A stretch of DNA of 64,000 bases from JAGHAJ01 sp964559865 [NCBI: uncultured Synergistota bacterium] (GTDB taxonomy: Bacteria > Synergistota > JAGHAJ01), in assembly GCA_964559865.1 (NCBI GenBank), contig CAZLJD010000041.1:17618-81617 (forward strand), given 5' to 3'. A program made the position numbers and the translations under genes. Below, in pieces: positions 16,890-25,710 of this stretch. Position 1 is the first letter of the stretch, and the number at the start of each line of letters is the position of its first letter. The notes under the pieces are model-generated. The model was given only the letters and a program-made list of their open reading frames with translations. It was not told the origin of the DNA and made no database searches.

Positions 16890-17684
16890 TTACTCCAACC
16901 TTAGGTAAACCGTCCTACCCCGATACCTCAGACTATCAATATTGTTGAAGTTGTACCGCAAATCATTTACGAAAGAAGATATATATCCCCTATAGCTAAC
17001 ATAAATCTTGGCATTACCAGAGCTGTAGTCTGCCACAACTACTTTCCTCACAGAGGGTATGTGTTGCAGTCTGTCTACTATCTCATTCACCTGACTAAAA
17101 CTCTCTATCCCGGATACTCTCAATATGTACTTGTGCAATCTCCTGCTAGAGCCACCTGCAGGCACAAGTCCCACAAGATATTTGCCAAGCATCGTAGCCG
17201 CTTTGAGAAGAGCCTTACTCCTTGCCTCACCTCTGGTATATCCTATAGCTTTTGACACAAAAGACTTTGCAAAGATAAAACGACCATCTTTAGTTCTGTA
17301 AGCCTTTGCAGATATGGAAGCTGTGCCTGTATACAAACCAAACTCATTTTGTCTTGCCCTGTGCATAACAGCTCTGCCCTTTAAAAAAACATCTATCCTG
17401 TAAAGACTACCCAGCTTCATTATGCCGTCTACATCGCCCTTTAGCGCAAGAATAGCAGCCTTGCTCCTGCGTATACGATTTATCTGATTTTTGTCAACCA
17501 CCTTGAAACCGGCATTCATCAGTATCTCTATAATCCTTGCTTCAGCTGAACCAATCGTGCTATTGTACCCAAAACTGTAACCCTGATATATAATCACAGC
17601 TATCCGCTGGTTTCTGGTTATGGCAAAAGCAATAGAAGAAGAAACCAGCACAAAGAGCAGACAAAACAGCAGCACCCTTCTCAT
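16890..17684 (-). CDS. Exported protein of unknown function, related to FlgT-like/envelope proteins
   Basis: The last gene of a five-gene operon of exported proteins. A signal peptide is evident (about 1-21, ending SSSIAFA), so the product is periplasmic or outer-membrane associated. The mature part begins RIAVIIYQ, then shows VDKNQINRIRRSKAAILALKGDVDGIMKLGSLYRIDVFLKGRA. That follows the same plan as the middle of the FlgT-like protein at 19530-20681: an 'accumulating KGD, then K-x-x-AD-I-V-V-Y-GRA' pattern typical of GNA1162/CsgG-type periplasmic domains. The C-terminal third, from about 190, also resembles that protein's last domain (RVSGIESFSQVNEIVDRL). The ATG at 17684 overlaps the CsgG stop as TGATG. 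Specific function unknown. Confidence 0.7.
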   Translation of the reverse strand: MRRVLLFCLLFVLVSSSIAFAITRNQRIAVIIYQGYSFGYNSTIGSAEARIIEILMNAGFKVVDKNQINRIRRSKAAILALKGDVDGIMKLGSLYRIDVFLKGRAVMHRARQNEFGLYTGTASISAKAYRTKDGRFIFAKSFVSKAIGYTRGEARSKALLKAATMLGKYLVGLVPAGGSSRRLHKYILRVSGIESFSQVNEIVDRLQHIPSVRKVVVADYSSGNAKIYVSYRGYISSFVNDLRYNFNNIDSLRYRGRTVYLRLE

Positions 17685-19057
17685 CACAAAGCACCTACCT
17701 TCTTTAGCTTTCTATTTATGGGGACATAATTCGGATTTATTTCATGGCCAATCTTCCAGTACTTAATAGCACTCTTCTTGTTTCCTATTTCGTAGTAAAC
17801 CTCCCCTATCCAGTAGTAAGCAAGATAGTCGCCCTTGTACAGCTTTATTGCCTCTTTGAGTATTTTTATAGAGCGCGCATACCTCCTGTGAGAATAGTTC
17901 CACCACCACTGTTTATGTATCCTTTTGAGGTTCTCCTTTAATTCGAAAGACACAGGGAAATAATCTATCACCTTTATAGAGTCAGAAGTGTTAGCAATAT
18001 CGCTCTTGGGCAAAACCTTAGGAGTAGCAGTCGAAGGAGGAGAGCTCTCACTTGGAGCAGATGGAGAAGGTTTGTTTTCCGTTCTCTTACTTTTATTAAA
18101 GAGTTTGGATATGTCACGTGCAGACCTTGGGCTTATAGTTATCTTTTCCACATCCTTTGCAGATATTGGCACAACTTTGTCCCCTCTCTTCAATGGGCCA
18201 CCCTTTATAACTTTACCAATAGAATAGCGGGCATGCGTTTCAACGATTTTTATTACACCAAGGTAAAGCTTTTCAACTCCCAAGATCTCTCCGTTAACAC
18301 CCTTTATAGGTGCCCCCTCCACATAAGCAGCAAAGTAATCACCCTTTTCAACCTCTCCCGTAGCAGAACCTACATCTATGTAAACGGTATTCATTCCTCC
18401 TCTTACAACATGGATACCCCCTGTAGCCTCCGCATTTTCCATGTAGAACTTTCTTACTATCTTCTTTATGCACTTGTACGTTGCTGCAGCAAGTATTCCC
18501 TGCACTTGACCTTGTGCATAAACAGCTCCCCTAAAGGCCACTCCACCTATAGTATGCGACGCTTCGCCAGTCTCCCTTGCCACCAGCATAATTTCACCCG
18601 TCTCTACATTTATCATTCTCACATCGAGGGTAACATACGCCTTCTTTTCTCCTATCGCTATACCACCTATACCCGGTATAGGCAACACCCCTCCGCTCTG
18701 CTTGAATGTAAACTGCGTTATACTACCTGTGATAATCGCCTGAACACCAAGGAGCTTACCCAAGCGAACAGCAGTAGCACTATCCACTAGGCCAGAAGCT
18801 GCAAGACGATGTTCTCTTGCTATAGCTTGGATCCTCGATCTCTCGACTATAGAGTACATGTGTGTTTTGTAAAGCTCAGTAGTAAACATGTCTGTTATTG
18901 CTCTCCTCACAGCATCCGTTACAGGTGTAGGACCAGAGGCGTTGTTCTGAAAATCAACTATAGCAACACGCATCTTGGAAGAGGCAACAGCGGGAGCAAT
19001 CGCAACAAACAGAAGCACAGACACTATCATACTTACAGACATCACCTTTTTAAACAT
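17684..19057 (-). CDS. CsgG/HfaB-like exported protein with C-terminal TPR-like repeats
   Basis: CsgG-family proteins form outer-membrane or periplasmic rings, such as the curli export channel. Here the signal peptide (about 1-25, ending APAVA) has no lipobox cysteine, unlike Escherichia coli CsgG. The CsgG domain spans about 28-210: MRVAIVDFQNNASG, YSIVERSRIQAIAREH, RLGKLLGVQAIITGSITQF, and KAYVTLDVRMINVETGEIM. A Pro/Ser-rich linker at about 320-355 leads to a helical C-terminus with tetratricopeptide-like motifs (KGDYLAYYWIGEVYYEIGN, KSAIKYWKIGHEINPNY). The Shine-Dalgarno is GGGAGG. No curlin-like gene is near, so this is not a curli locus; a FlgO-like envelope role is possible. Confidence 0.82.
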   Translation of the reverse strand: MFKKVMSVSMIVSVLLFVAIAPAVASSKMRVAIVDFQNNASGPTPVTDAVRRAITDMFTTELYKTHMYSIVERSRIQAIAREHRLAASGLVDSATAVRLGKLLGVQAIITGSITQFTFKQSGGVLPIPGIGGIAIGEKKAYVTLDVRMINVETGEIMLVARETGEASHTIGGVAFRGAVYAQGQVQGILAAATYKCIKKIVRKFYMENAEATGGIHVVRGGMNTVYIDVGSATGEVEKGDYFAAYVEGAPIKGVNGEILGVEKLYLGVIKIVETHARYSIGKVIKGGPLKRGDKVVPISAKDVEKITISPRSARDISKLFNKSKRTENKPSPSAPSESSPPSTATPKVLPKSDIANTSDSIKVIDYFPVSFELKENLKRIHKQWWWNYSHRRYARSIKILKEAIKLYKGDYLAYYWIGEVYYEIGNKKSAIKYWKIGHEINPNYVPINRKLKKVGAL

Positions 19058-19073
19058 GTAAACTTGCCTCCCT

Positions 19074-19517
19074 TCACTTTATCTTCACACAATACAGTAT
19101 TATCTTCTTGAGCGGTATAGCAACCCTCACATAGTAATAGTCATCCTGTATCCACCCTTTTAGCAGGTGTTCCCTCACTATCTTTCCAGAAACAGTTATT
19201 GATACAGCATTAGAAGGTACTCCATACTTCAAATTATATAAGACAAGCAGTGCGTTCCTCCTTGCATCTACAATTGCTGCCCTTCTCGCCAAAAGCTTAG
19301 ACTGACCAGACGATGATCCCCCATACTGCGAAAGAGGTGCCCTACCAAGAACATAAAGCAACTTACTATCCCAGTCCACCTTACCCCACGAAAACTTTTG
19401 CAGAAAATCATTATCCCAGTTTAACTGTTGGAGTTCATCAACTGTAAGGGCATATGCAACACAATTCATCCCTATCAAAACAATAGCAAATACACTTACC
19501 CAAGAAACCATCTTCAT
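19074..19517 (-). CDS. Small exported LPP20-family protein
   Basis: 147 residues with a signal peptide (about 1-23). The LPP20/FlgP core is recognisable: LLARRAAIVDARRNALLVLYNL, an AR-x-A-x-x-DA-R-x-x-L helix, followed by SGKIVREHLLKGWIQDDYYYVRVAIPL, a G-x-V-x-x-x-x-x-x-x-(D)-G-x-x-x-V-x-x-x-P pattern. The only cysteine in the leader, in IGMNC, does not sit in a proper lipobox, so signal peptidase I cleavage after AYA looks more likely than lipidation. The GAGGTGAGG ribosome site is good. It sits between the FlgT-like and CsgG-like genes. In Vibrio, LPP20-type FlgP is an outer-membrane flagellar component; no flagellar gene is seen here. Confidence 0.75.
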   Translation of the reverse strand: MKMVSWVSVFAIVLIGMNCVAYALTVDELQQLNWDNDFLQKFSWGKVDWDSKLLYVLGRAPLSQYGGSSSGQSKLLARRAAIVDARRNALLVLYNLKYGVPSNAVSITVSGKIVREHLLKGWIQDDYYYVRVAIPLKKIILYCVKIK

Positions 19518-19529
19518 AACTTCCTCACC

Positions 19530-20681
19530 TCATTTTCCCTTAGGCTTACACACCACCTTGCCTGCGGAAAAGCCTGTAACTTCATAACCAAGTTTTTCCA
19601 GTTTTATTGCGAGGAATTCCGCACTACCTTTTATATTTACATCAAACTCTGCATTCCCCCCTACAAAGCTCCTCTGATAAACCGCAACCACATTCTCTAT
19701 GCGAGAGACTGCATCCTTAAAACTCATCGCCTCAGAAAATGTTACACCCTCAACCCTAACCCTTATAGTTCTACCCGGTATAGCAGAAGGACCTCCACCA
19801 GCAAGGGCATAAGCCACCTTATACATCATGGATCTCCCTGCCTTATACCCCAACCACTTAAACACCTTCACAGCTCCATCTTCCAAGCTCATACCTCTCT
19901 GCCTCCCAGACACCGACAGACTATCAACTATCTGCGCCGTCTGAGAAACAACAGCTCTCACCTGCAACTGCCCTTTTACTCCATATACTACCTGCCCATA
20001 CAACTTCTGCTTGGTATATGCAAAAGCCATTGCCCTCCCATATACCACAATATCTGCATTGTGCTTTACAGCCAACTCTTTAGCAAGTGAAAGGTCACCA
20101 GACATTGCCTTTAAAGCTGCTAATCTCTTCTCGTTTTTAGATATCTGCTCAGGGTCTACCAACTGATAACCTGCCTTCTGGAAAACTGCAAGCATGGCAG
20201 ATTCAACCGTAGAGACAAACGGTTTCTCCTTTCCTATCCTCTCATCTACAAGCAGCATAACAACAGGATTCCCCAACGCGTCTATAACAACAGGGCCAAG
20301 TACATCGTTCAGCCTCTTCATGGAGACCGTAGCCTTTACTTTCAAGTGAAGTATCCCATCAGGTGTTTTCCATTTTCTCAACACTCTGTAGCCAGTAACA
20401 AGTCCCTTGCTTTTTGCAAACACCTTGTCTCTAACAACCTCAAAGTTCTTCATCTCGGTAACACTATGTATTAAGACACCCATGCCTTTCTCTATAGCAT
20501 TCCTAAAGGCATCCAGCTTCGCTTCGTCAAATGCTCTAGACACATTACCATCTACTATAGCTGCAGCTCCCTCTACGATAACAGTAACAGGAGAAGGGTT
20601 TTTGGCAAACCCTACTCCCGGTGTACTGACCAAAAGAAAAAACACGGCAAGGAAAACAAACAGTCTACTTCTCGCTTTCAT
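19530..20681 (-). CDS. FlgT-like exported protein
   Basis: Exported protein of 383 residues. The N-terminal domain after the signal peptide (ending PGVGFA) reads VIVEGAAAIVDGNVSRAFDEAKLDAFRNAIEKGMGV, the pattern of FlgT N-terminal and LPP20-type domains. A middle GNA1162/FlgT-middle-like domain follows (KPFVSTVESAML, MSGDLSLAKELAVKHNADIVVYGRA), then a small C-terminal domain with RVRVEGVTFSEAMSFKDAVSRI. The length matches Vibrio FlgT (about 380), which forms the flagellar H-ring, but overall similarity cannot be measured here. GTG at 20693 overlaps the Shine-Dalgarno AGAGGTG, so ATG at 20681 is preferred. It shares its middle domain plan with the gene at 16890-17684. Confidence 0.72.
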   Translation of the reverse strand: MKARSRLFVFLAVFFLLVSTPGVGFAKNPSPVTVIVEGAAAIVDGNVSRAFDEAKLDAFRNAIEKGMGVLIHSVTEMKNFEVVRDKVFAKSKGLVTGYRVLRKWKTPDGILHLKVKATVSMKRLNDVLGPVVIDALGNPVVMLLVDERIGKEKPFVSTVESAMLAVFQKAGYQLVDPEQISKNEKRLAALKAMSGDLSLAKELAVKHNADIVVYGRAMAFAYTKQKLYGQVVYGVKGQLQVRAVVSQTAQIVDSLSVSGRQRGMSLEDGAVKVFKWLGYKAGRSMMYKVAYALAGGGPSAIPGRTIRVRVEGVTFSEAMSFKDAVSRIENVVAVYQRSFVGGNAEFDVNIKGSAEFLAIKLEKLGYEVTGFSAGKVVCKPKGK

Positions 20682-20689
20682 TCCCGATC

Positions 20690-21616
20690 TCACCTCTTCA
20701 CTACTATAACCCTACATCTGCTTCTGAAATCAAACCTGTTGTGTCTTATTATCTGTGCATACTTCATTGGTATCACCATGTCGACATTGTTCGGGGATAC
20801 AGTCCTTATCACTTTAACAACAAGTGGACGAGTCGCAACACGTGGGTCTCCCTTCGCATAGTTTATATTGGTCTGATAAGCCACCAATCCGCTTGCCATG
20901 AACCTTTCCCTATCAACAAAGTTAATGGAATATACCTCTTTACCCTTCGGATCAAGCACTCTACAAAGTGTAGCAGGTATCAACGGTACACTTCTTGCAT
21001 CCAATACCAATCCAGAGTAATTATATTTTGCCTTAGGCATCTCATGAGGGCGACGAGAAGGTATTTTCTTTATCTTAGCAACCACATCCCTAATGCCTTT
21101 CAAGTATATTCTCCCTGTAACAGTGTAAATCCCTTCATTTGGATCCCACTCACTCTTCACTATTCTTACACCCTTTATCCATCCATGAACTTCACTCTTA
21201 ACCCAATCTTGAGCCATAAAATTATTCATAACCGTCCTACTGTCAATCCTTACACCCTTTATTGCTTCAAGTAGATTCCTCTGCAGATCCAATATAGCAC
21301 CTCTTTTGGCAAGCAATACCCCTTGGGCTTTATTCTTTACATTGCTCGGAGGAACTGCAGAACCGGTAGCTTCTATGTAGTCCTTCGTCCAGTTTATCAC
21401 CGCATTTGGACCCTTTTCTATAACAGGAGGTGCTTCCTTTGGAGGAGGTGAAGCCTCTGAAACCTGATTTGGAGGTGGCACCTGACTATTAGAATTTATC
21501 ATACCCCCTCCTGTACCTCCAATCATACCCGAGGAGCTGCCCGATGCCGCTAAACCAATAGGCAGCAAGGTAAACAAAAGCAGCCCTACCATAAGTCCTA
21601 CTATTATCCTTCTCAT
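20690..21616 (-). CDS. Exported LPP20-domain protein with low-complexity linker
   Basis: First gene of the five-gene exported-protein operon. A signal peptide (about 1-23, GLAA) is followed by a Ser/Gly/Pro-rich linker (about 24-70). An LPP20-type domain then begins at WTKDYIEATGSAVPPSN and continues KAQGVLLAKRGAILDLQRNLLEAIKGV, then the strand pattern GIYTVTGRIYLKGI. A C-terminal extension of about 120 residues has no recognised family. The ribosome site AAAGGAGGGG is strong. Product localisation should be periplasm or outer membrane. The downstream genes follow at 8 to 16 bases or overlap, so all five are likely one transcript. Confidence 0.72.
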   Translation of the reverse strand: MRRIIVGLMVGLLLFTLLPIGLAASGSSSGMIGGTGGGMINSNSQVPPPNQVSEASPPPKEAPPVIEKGPNAVINWTKDYIEATGSAVPPSNVKNKAQGVLLAKRGAILDLQRNLLEAIKGVRIDSRTVMNNFMAQDWVKSEVHGWIKGVRIVKSEWDPNEGIYTVTGRIYLKGIRDVVAKIKKIPSRRPHEMPKAKYNYSGLVLDARSVPLIPATLCRVLDPKGKEVYSINFVDRERFMASGLVAYQTNINYAKGDPRVATRPLVVKVIRTVSPNNVDMVIPMKYAQIIRHNRFDFRSRCRVIVVKR

Positions 21617-21662
21617 AACGACCCCTCCTTTAATTCTAAACTAAATTAAATATCTGTGTTTA

Positions 21663-21691
21663 ATAATACCATAAACATTCAAAAACATAAA
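21663..21691 (-). promoter_or_regulatory. Candidate promoter of the LPP20/FlgT/CsgG operon
   Basis: Read on the minus strand, the -10 box TATTAT (21663-21668) is preceded by TGG, giving an extended -10 element. The -35 position at 17 bases holds TTTATG, a weak match. The region 21617-21832 between the two divergent operons otherwise holds no gene I can support. Confidence 0.4.
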
Positions 21692-21796
21692 GGGGATATA
21701 CACGGCCGGTAGTGGAGCAGAAGCGGAGGAGAAGTGGAAAAAGCAAAGTATGACAACTACTCACACCCACACATCAATTTCAGGAGTTGCACAATG

Positions 21797-21805
21797 TGTT
21801 AAAAT
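21797..21805 (+). promoter_or_regulatory. Candidate extended -10 promoter of the AEC carrier gene
   Basis: TGTTAAAAT forms an extended -10 (TG-n-TAAAAT) about 28 bases before the ATG, with no good -35. The same nine bases occur in the proposed cobU promoter on the other strand near 58541-58549. Confidence 0.35.
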
Positions 21806-21832
21806 ACTTCTTGTGAAAGGAGGAGATAATAG

Positions 21833-22783
21833 ATGACTATAATCATAATCCTGAAAGCGCTGGCAGAAGTGATAACTATTGCACTTATAGGTATTGTAGC
21901 CTTTCATCTCAAGATACTACCAGAGGAAAGCACCATGTATTTGAGTAAGCTTACCATAAATATCACATATCCTCTTTTGATATTCAGCAGTGTTATCAAA
22001 AAGTTCCCTACAGTAATGCACACTCCCTATTGGTGGTTGCTGCCAATTGTAAACTTTGCACTACTTGGTACAGGAAGCCTGATAGCTATAATCTATCTTC
22101 GCATGCATAAGAAAACACCGTTCAAAAGGGAATTCGTTATGCTTGCAGGATTTCACAACGGCGCATACTTACCACTGGTTCTCGTCGCTGCACTCTTCCC
22201 ACAAGGCATGGCATCTGAGTATTTCGTTTACATATTCCTGTTCACCATGCTTTACGGACCATCCATGATAAGCATCTCAAAATATCTTTTCTCTGGTGAA
22301 ACAGAGTTTAAACTGAAATACTTAATAAGTACACCATTAATAGCACTAATAACATCTATCTTATTGGTGTTGCTACATGTCGACAACTATGTACCACTTA
22401 TCCTTCTGCAGGCATTCGAAAAAGTGGGAAGCATGACAATACAACTTATACTTTTTACCCTCGGAGGTATTCTATACTTTTCACTAAAGAGAGAACGCTC
22501 CTTTCAGCTTCGATATGCTTTGCCTGCCAGTATAATAAAACTAATCTTGGTTCCCCTAATCTTCATACTAATAGTCTACTTAATACCCATGCCCCGATAC
22601 ATGCAGTTCCTCCTTATATTAGAAGCTGCTCAACCATCTGCCTTAAACATTACACTTCTAACACGCCTGTTTGGTGGGAACTACAACATATCGAGCCAAT
22701 CTACACTAACTATCTATACCTTGAGCCTTGCCACATTGCCCATATTTACTGCTATCGCAGTAAAGCTAAGCGGTATTCAGTAA
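21833..22783 (+). CDS. AEC (auxin efflux carrier) family transporter
   Basis: Inner-membrane carrier of the AEC family; bacterial members move malate, malonate or other carboxylates or amino acids, so the substrate is unknown. The 316 residues hold about ten hydrophobic segments. Family features are the N-terminal PLLIFSSVIKKFP, the mid HNGAYLPLVL motif, and near the end EAAQPSALNITLLTRLFGG, which matches the conserved A-x-P-x-A-x-N-x-x-x-(L/A)-(A/T). The gene stands alone on its strand behind AAAGGAGGAG. It ends 2 bases before the convergent oppF gene without a visible terminator. Confidence 0.9.
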   Translation: MTIIIILKALAEVITIALIGIVAFHLKILPEESTMYLSKLTINITYPLLIFSSVIKKFPTVMHTPYWWLLPIVNFALLGTGSLIAIIYLRMHKKTPFKREFVMLAGFHNGAYLPLVLVAALFPQGMASEYFVYIFLFTMLYGPSMISISKYLFSGETEFKLKYLISTPLIALITSILLVLLHVDNYVPLILLQAFEKVGSMTIQLILFTLGGILYFSLKRERSFQLRYALPASIIKLILVPLIFILIVYLIPMPRYMQFLLILEAAQPSALNITLLTRLFGGNYNISSQSTLTIYTLSLATLPIFTAIAVKLSGIQ

Positions 22784-22785
22784 AA

Positions 22786-23757
22786 CTACCTATCGTACAG
22801 GTGACACGCTACGAAGTGCCCATCTTCCACCTCTAACATTTTGGGTTCCTGCAACTTACATATATCCATTGCCTTTGGGCACCTAGGGTGGAACCTACAT
22901 CCCTGTGGGGGGTTGGCAGGACTCGGGACATCTCCTTGAAGTATTACCCTCCGCTTCCTGAAATCCGGATTAGGCACAGGCACTGCAGAGATTAGCGCCT
23001 CTGTGTATGGATGCAACGGATTGTCAAAAAGCTGCCTCTTACGGGCAATTTCTACTATCTTTCCCAAATACATCACTATTATTCTATCACTTATGTGCTT
23101 TATCACACTCAAATCATGCGCAATGAATATATATGTCAGGCCAAACTCCTTCTGCAAATCCTCAAGAAGGTTTATGACCTGAGACCTTATGGAGACATCA
23201 AGAGCAGAGACTGCTTCATCACAGACTATGAGCTTTGGATTAAGTGCGAGTGCCCGTGCTATACCTATTCTCTGTCTCTGTCCACCACTAAACTCGTGTG
23301 GAAACCTGTTCATATAATCTGGTGACAAACCAACTTTCTGGAGTAAATCACCAACTATCTTGATCCTCTGAGCTCTATCATACAAATTATGGCTCAACAA
23401 ACCCTCAGCTATTATATCCTTAACCCTCATTCTCGGGTCAAGAGAACTATATGGGTCCTGAAAGATAATCTGCAAGTTTCTACGTTCTTTCCTCATCTCC
23501 TCTGGAGGTAACTCAGCCAGATTTTTGCCCTGAAACACTACCTCACCAGAGGTAGGCTCTTCCAATCTGAGGATAGTAAGTCCCGTAGTAGTCTTACCAC
23601 AACCAGATTCTCCAACCAGACCAAGCGTTTCACCCTCATACACATCAAAAGATACATCATCTACTGCCTTTATCCATCCCACAACTCTCCTAAATACTCC
23701 CTTCTTTATAGGGAAATACTTTACAAGATGCTTTACTTCTAACAACGGTTTCTCCAT
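22786..23757 (-). CDS. oppF: Peptide ABC transporter ATPase, OppF/DppF type (operon 1)
   Basis: ATPase that powers a di/oligopeptide importer. Walker [11 protein letters not shown]-loop [14 protein letters not shown], signature [16 protein letters not shown], Walker [15 protein letters not shown] and H-loop AHDLSV are all present. The C-terminal Opp/Dpp extension has [14 protein letters not shown] with a four-cysteine cluster typical of this group, which binds Fe-S in some DppD/DppF proteins. 323 residues is normal. The last gene of the operon oppA-B-C-D-F. Confidence 0.95.
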   Translation of the reverse strand: MEKPLLEVKHLVKYFPIKKGVFRRVVGWIKAVDDVSFDVYEGETLGLVGESGCGKTTTGLTILRLEEPTSGEVVFQGKNLAELPPEEMRKERRNLQIIFQDPYSSLDPRMRVKDIIAEGLLSHNLYDRAQRIKIVGDLLQKVGLSPDYMNRFPHEFSGGQRQRIGIARALALNPKLIVCDEAVSALDVSIRSQVINLLEDLQKEFGLTYIFIAHDLSVIKHISDRIIVMYLGKIVEIARKRQLFDNPLHPYTEALISAVPVPNPDFRKRRVILQGDVPSPANPPQGCRFHPRCPKAMDICKLQEPKMLEVEDGHFVACHLYDR

Positions 23758-23760
23758 ACT

Positions 23761-24768
23761 CTACACCCCTACCAGCAAACCCTTTTGGACTTCTCTTCTT
23801 ATTGCATCCATATTCCAACACCTAACCCAGTGTCCCTCTTCTACCTCAATAAGAGGCGGATCTTCCTCTCTACACCTATCAATAGCATAGTGACACCTCG
23901 TATTAAAGCCGCAACCATTAGGAAAGTGCAGTGGATCAGGCACAACACCCGGTATCGCATTCAATCTATCTACTTCAACATCTAATCTTGGTATAGAGGT
24001 TAAAAGTCCAAATGTATAAGGATGCAACGGCCTGTGGAATATAGTTTTAACATCTGCATACTCCACCACCTTACCTGCATACATGACAACCACTCTATCA
24101 GCTATCTCCGCTATCACTCCAAGATCATGCGTTATCATTATCAAAGAGGCCCCATATTCTTTCTGTAAGGATTTCATCAAATCCAATATCTGTGCCTGAA
24201 TCGTAACATCAAGAGCAGTAGTAGGTTCATCTGCTATAATAAGAGAGGGATTACACGAAAGTGCCATAGCTATCATAGCCCTCTGTCTCATACCACCACT
24301 CAACTGGTGTGGGTACTCATGTACCCTCTGCTCAGGTATGGGGATACCAACTTTCCTAAGGAGCTCAATGGAGTGTTTCATCGCCTCCTTTTCACTCATC
24401 TTCAAATGTATCATGAGTGCTTCCGAGATCTGATATCCCACCGTAAATACTGGATTTAAAGCAGTCATGGGTTCCTGAAATATCATTGCAATTTCTTTCC
24501 CACGAATCTGCCTCATCTCCTCATAACTCTTCTTAGTGAGATCCTCCCCCTTAAAGATAATTTCACCAGCAACTATCTTACCAGGATAATCCACAAGCCC
24601 CATTATAGAAAGTGCAGTCACACTCTTCCCACAACCAGATTCTCCCACTATTCCCAGCGTTTCTCCTTCATATACCTCAAAATCAACCCCCCTAACTGCT
24701 TTCACCACACCGTCTTCCGTAAAAAAGTGCGTTTGCAGTCCTCTAAGTTTTAACAGAGGTTCTCTCAT
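23761..24768 (-). CDS. oppD: Peptide ABC transporter ATPase, OppD/DppD type (operon 1)
   Basis: Partner ATPase of OppF. Walker [11 protein letters not shown]-loop [13 protein letters not shown], signature [16 protein letters not shown], Walker [15 protein letters not shown] and THDLGV switch. The C-terminal [16 protein letters not shown] region matches the Opp/Dpp family. The frame allows a GTG three bases earlier, but ATG at 24768 follows GAGGGGAG at 7 bases and overlaps the oppC stop as TGATG. 335 residues. Confidence 0.95.
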   Translation of the reverse strand: MREPLLKLRGLQTHFFTEDGVVKAVRGVDFEVYEGETLGIVGESGCGKSVTALSIMGLVDYPGKIVAGEIIFKGEDLTKKSYEEMRQIRGKEIAMIFQEPMTALNPVFTVGYQISEALMIHLKMSEKEAMKHSIELLRKVGIPIPEQRVHEYPHQLSGGMRQRAMIAMALSCNPSLIIADEPTTALDVTIQAQILDLMKSLQKEYGASLIMITHDLGVIAEIADRVVVMYAGKVVEYADVKTIFHRPLHPYTFGLLTSIPRLDVEVDRLNAIPGVVPDPLHFPNGCGFNTRCHYAIDRCREEDPPLIEVEEGHWVRCWNMDAIRREVQKGLLVGV

Positions 24769-25703
24769 CACAGTTCTCCCCTCAATCTGGGATCAAGTAT
24801 ATCCCTTAGAGTGTCTCCTATAAGGTTCCACGCAAGGACAAATAGAGCTATAAATAAAGCCGGAAAGAAAACGGTATACCAATACTGAAAGGCGTGTCCA
24901 GGAGAACCAACAATCCAATTCCTTGCAAAACTTGCCATCTGTCCCCAGTCAGCATAACCTTCAGGTGCACCCACTCCAAGGAAGCTTAAAGCAGACGCTG
25001 TAACCACCATGGAGCCCGTATCCATAGAAGCCTGCACTAATACAGGGAATATGGTATTGGGTAACAGATGCCTCAGTATTATTCTACCATCCTTTACGCC
25101 AAGTGCCTTCGCTGCCATTACATAAACATCCTCCCTAACTGCAAGAATACTACCCCTTATAACCCTTGCATACCCCATCCACCCAAAGACGATAAGCGCT
25201 ATTATGACCTTATCCAACCCTTTGCCAAGAATAGTAGTAAGCACCATTGCAGCAACGAGGAAAGGAAAAGAGAGGAATACATCCGTAAATCTCATCAACA
25301 CTTCGTCCAGCCACCCACCAAAGTAAGCAGCAACAGAACCCACAAATATCCCTATTATCATAGCGACCCCTACCGTAATTATCCCTACTTTAAATGCTGT
25401 CCTCGTACCCCACACAAGCCCGTAAAATATATCGTATCCACCCTGCTCCGTGCCGAGCAGAGCTTTAGTGAGCTTCACCTTCTTACCCATCTGTTCATAT
25501 ATCTCTCTTATATTATCTGACATAGGCGTACCAGGTGGTTGGGGATTAACATTCCAAGACATTCTCGGAACCTGATATGGGTCGTCAGAGAGAGGTGGAG
25601 CAATAATCGGAGCAAGTAAGGCTATCACAATAAAAAAAATGAGTAAAACTATACCTACTAAAGAGGCTGTATTACTCAAAAGCTTCTTTATAACTCTCTT
25701 CAT
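24768..25703 (-). CDS. oppC: Peptide ABC transporter permease, OppC/DppC type (operon 1)
   Basis: Inner-membrane permease with about six helices and the binding-protein-dependent EAA loop: VMAAKALGVKDGRIILRHLLPN. The N-terminal extracytoplasmic stretch LLGTEQGGYDIFYGLVWGTRTAFKVG carries the OppC motif G-T-x-x-x-G-x-D-x-x. A longer periplasmic loop than usual (about 35-80) precedes it. The 311-residue product pairs with OppB to form the channel. Confidence 0.94.
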   Translation of the reverse strand: MKRVIKKLLSNTASLVGIVLLIFFIVIALLAPIIAPPLSDDPYQVPRMSWNVNPQPPGTPMSDNIREIYEQMGKKVKLTKALLGTEQGGYDIFYGLVWGTRTAFKVGIITVGVAMIIGIFVGSVAAYFGGWLDEVLMRFTDVFLSFPFLVAAMVLTTILGKGLDKVIIALIVFGWMGYARVIRGSILAVREDVYVMAAKALGVKDGRIILRHLLPNTIFPVLVQASMDTGSMVVTASALSFLGVGAPEGYADWGQMASFARNWIVGSPGHAFQYWYTVFFPALFIALFVLAWNLIGDTLRDILDPRLRGEL

Positions 25704-25710
25704 GGCAGGT

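Noticed and set aside
16890-21616. Curli or flagellar locus
   Set aside because: CsgG-like and FlgT/LPP20-like domains are present, but no curlin repeats, CsgEF, flagellin, hook or motor genes are visible, so neither label is justified.
22784-22785. A terminator between the convergent AEC and oppF genes
   Set aside because: Only two bases separate the stops and no hairpin with a T-run is visible on either strand.
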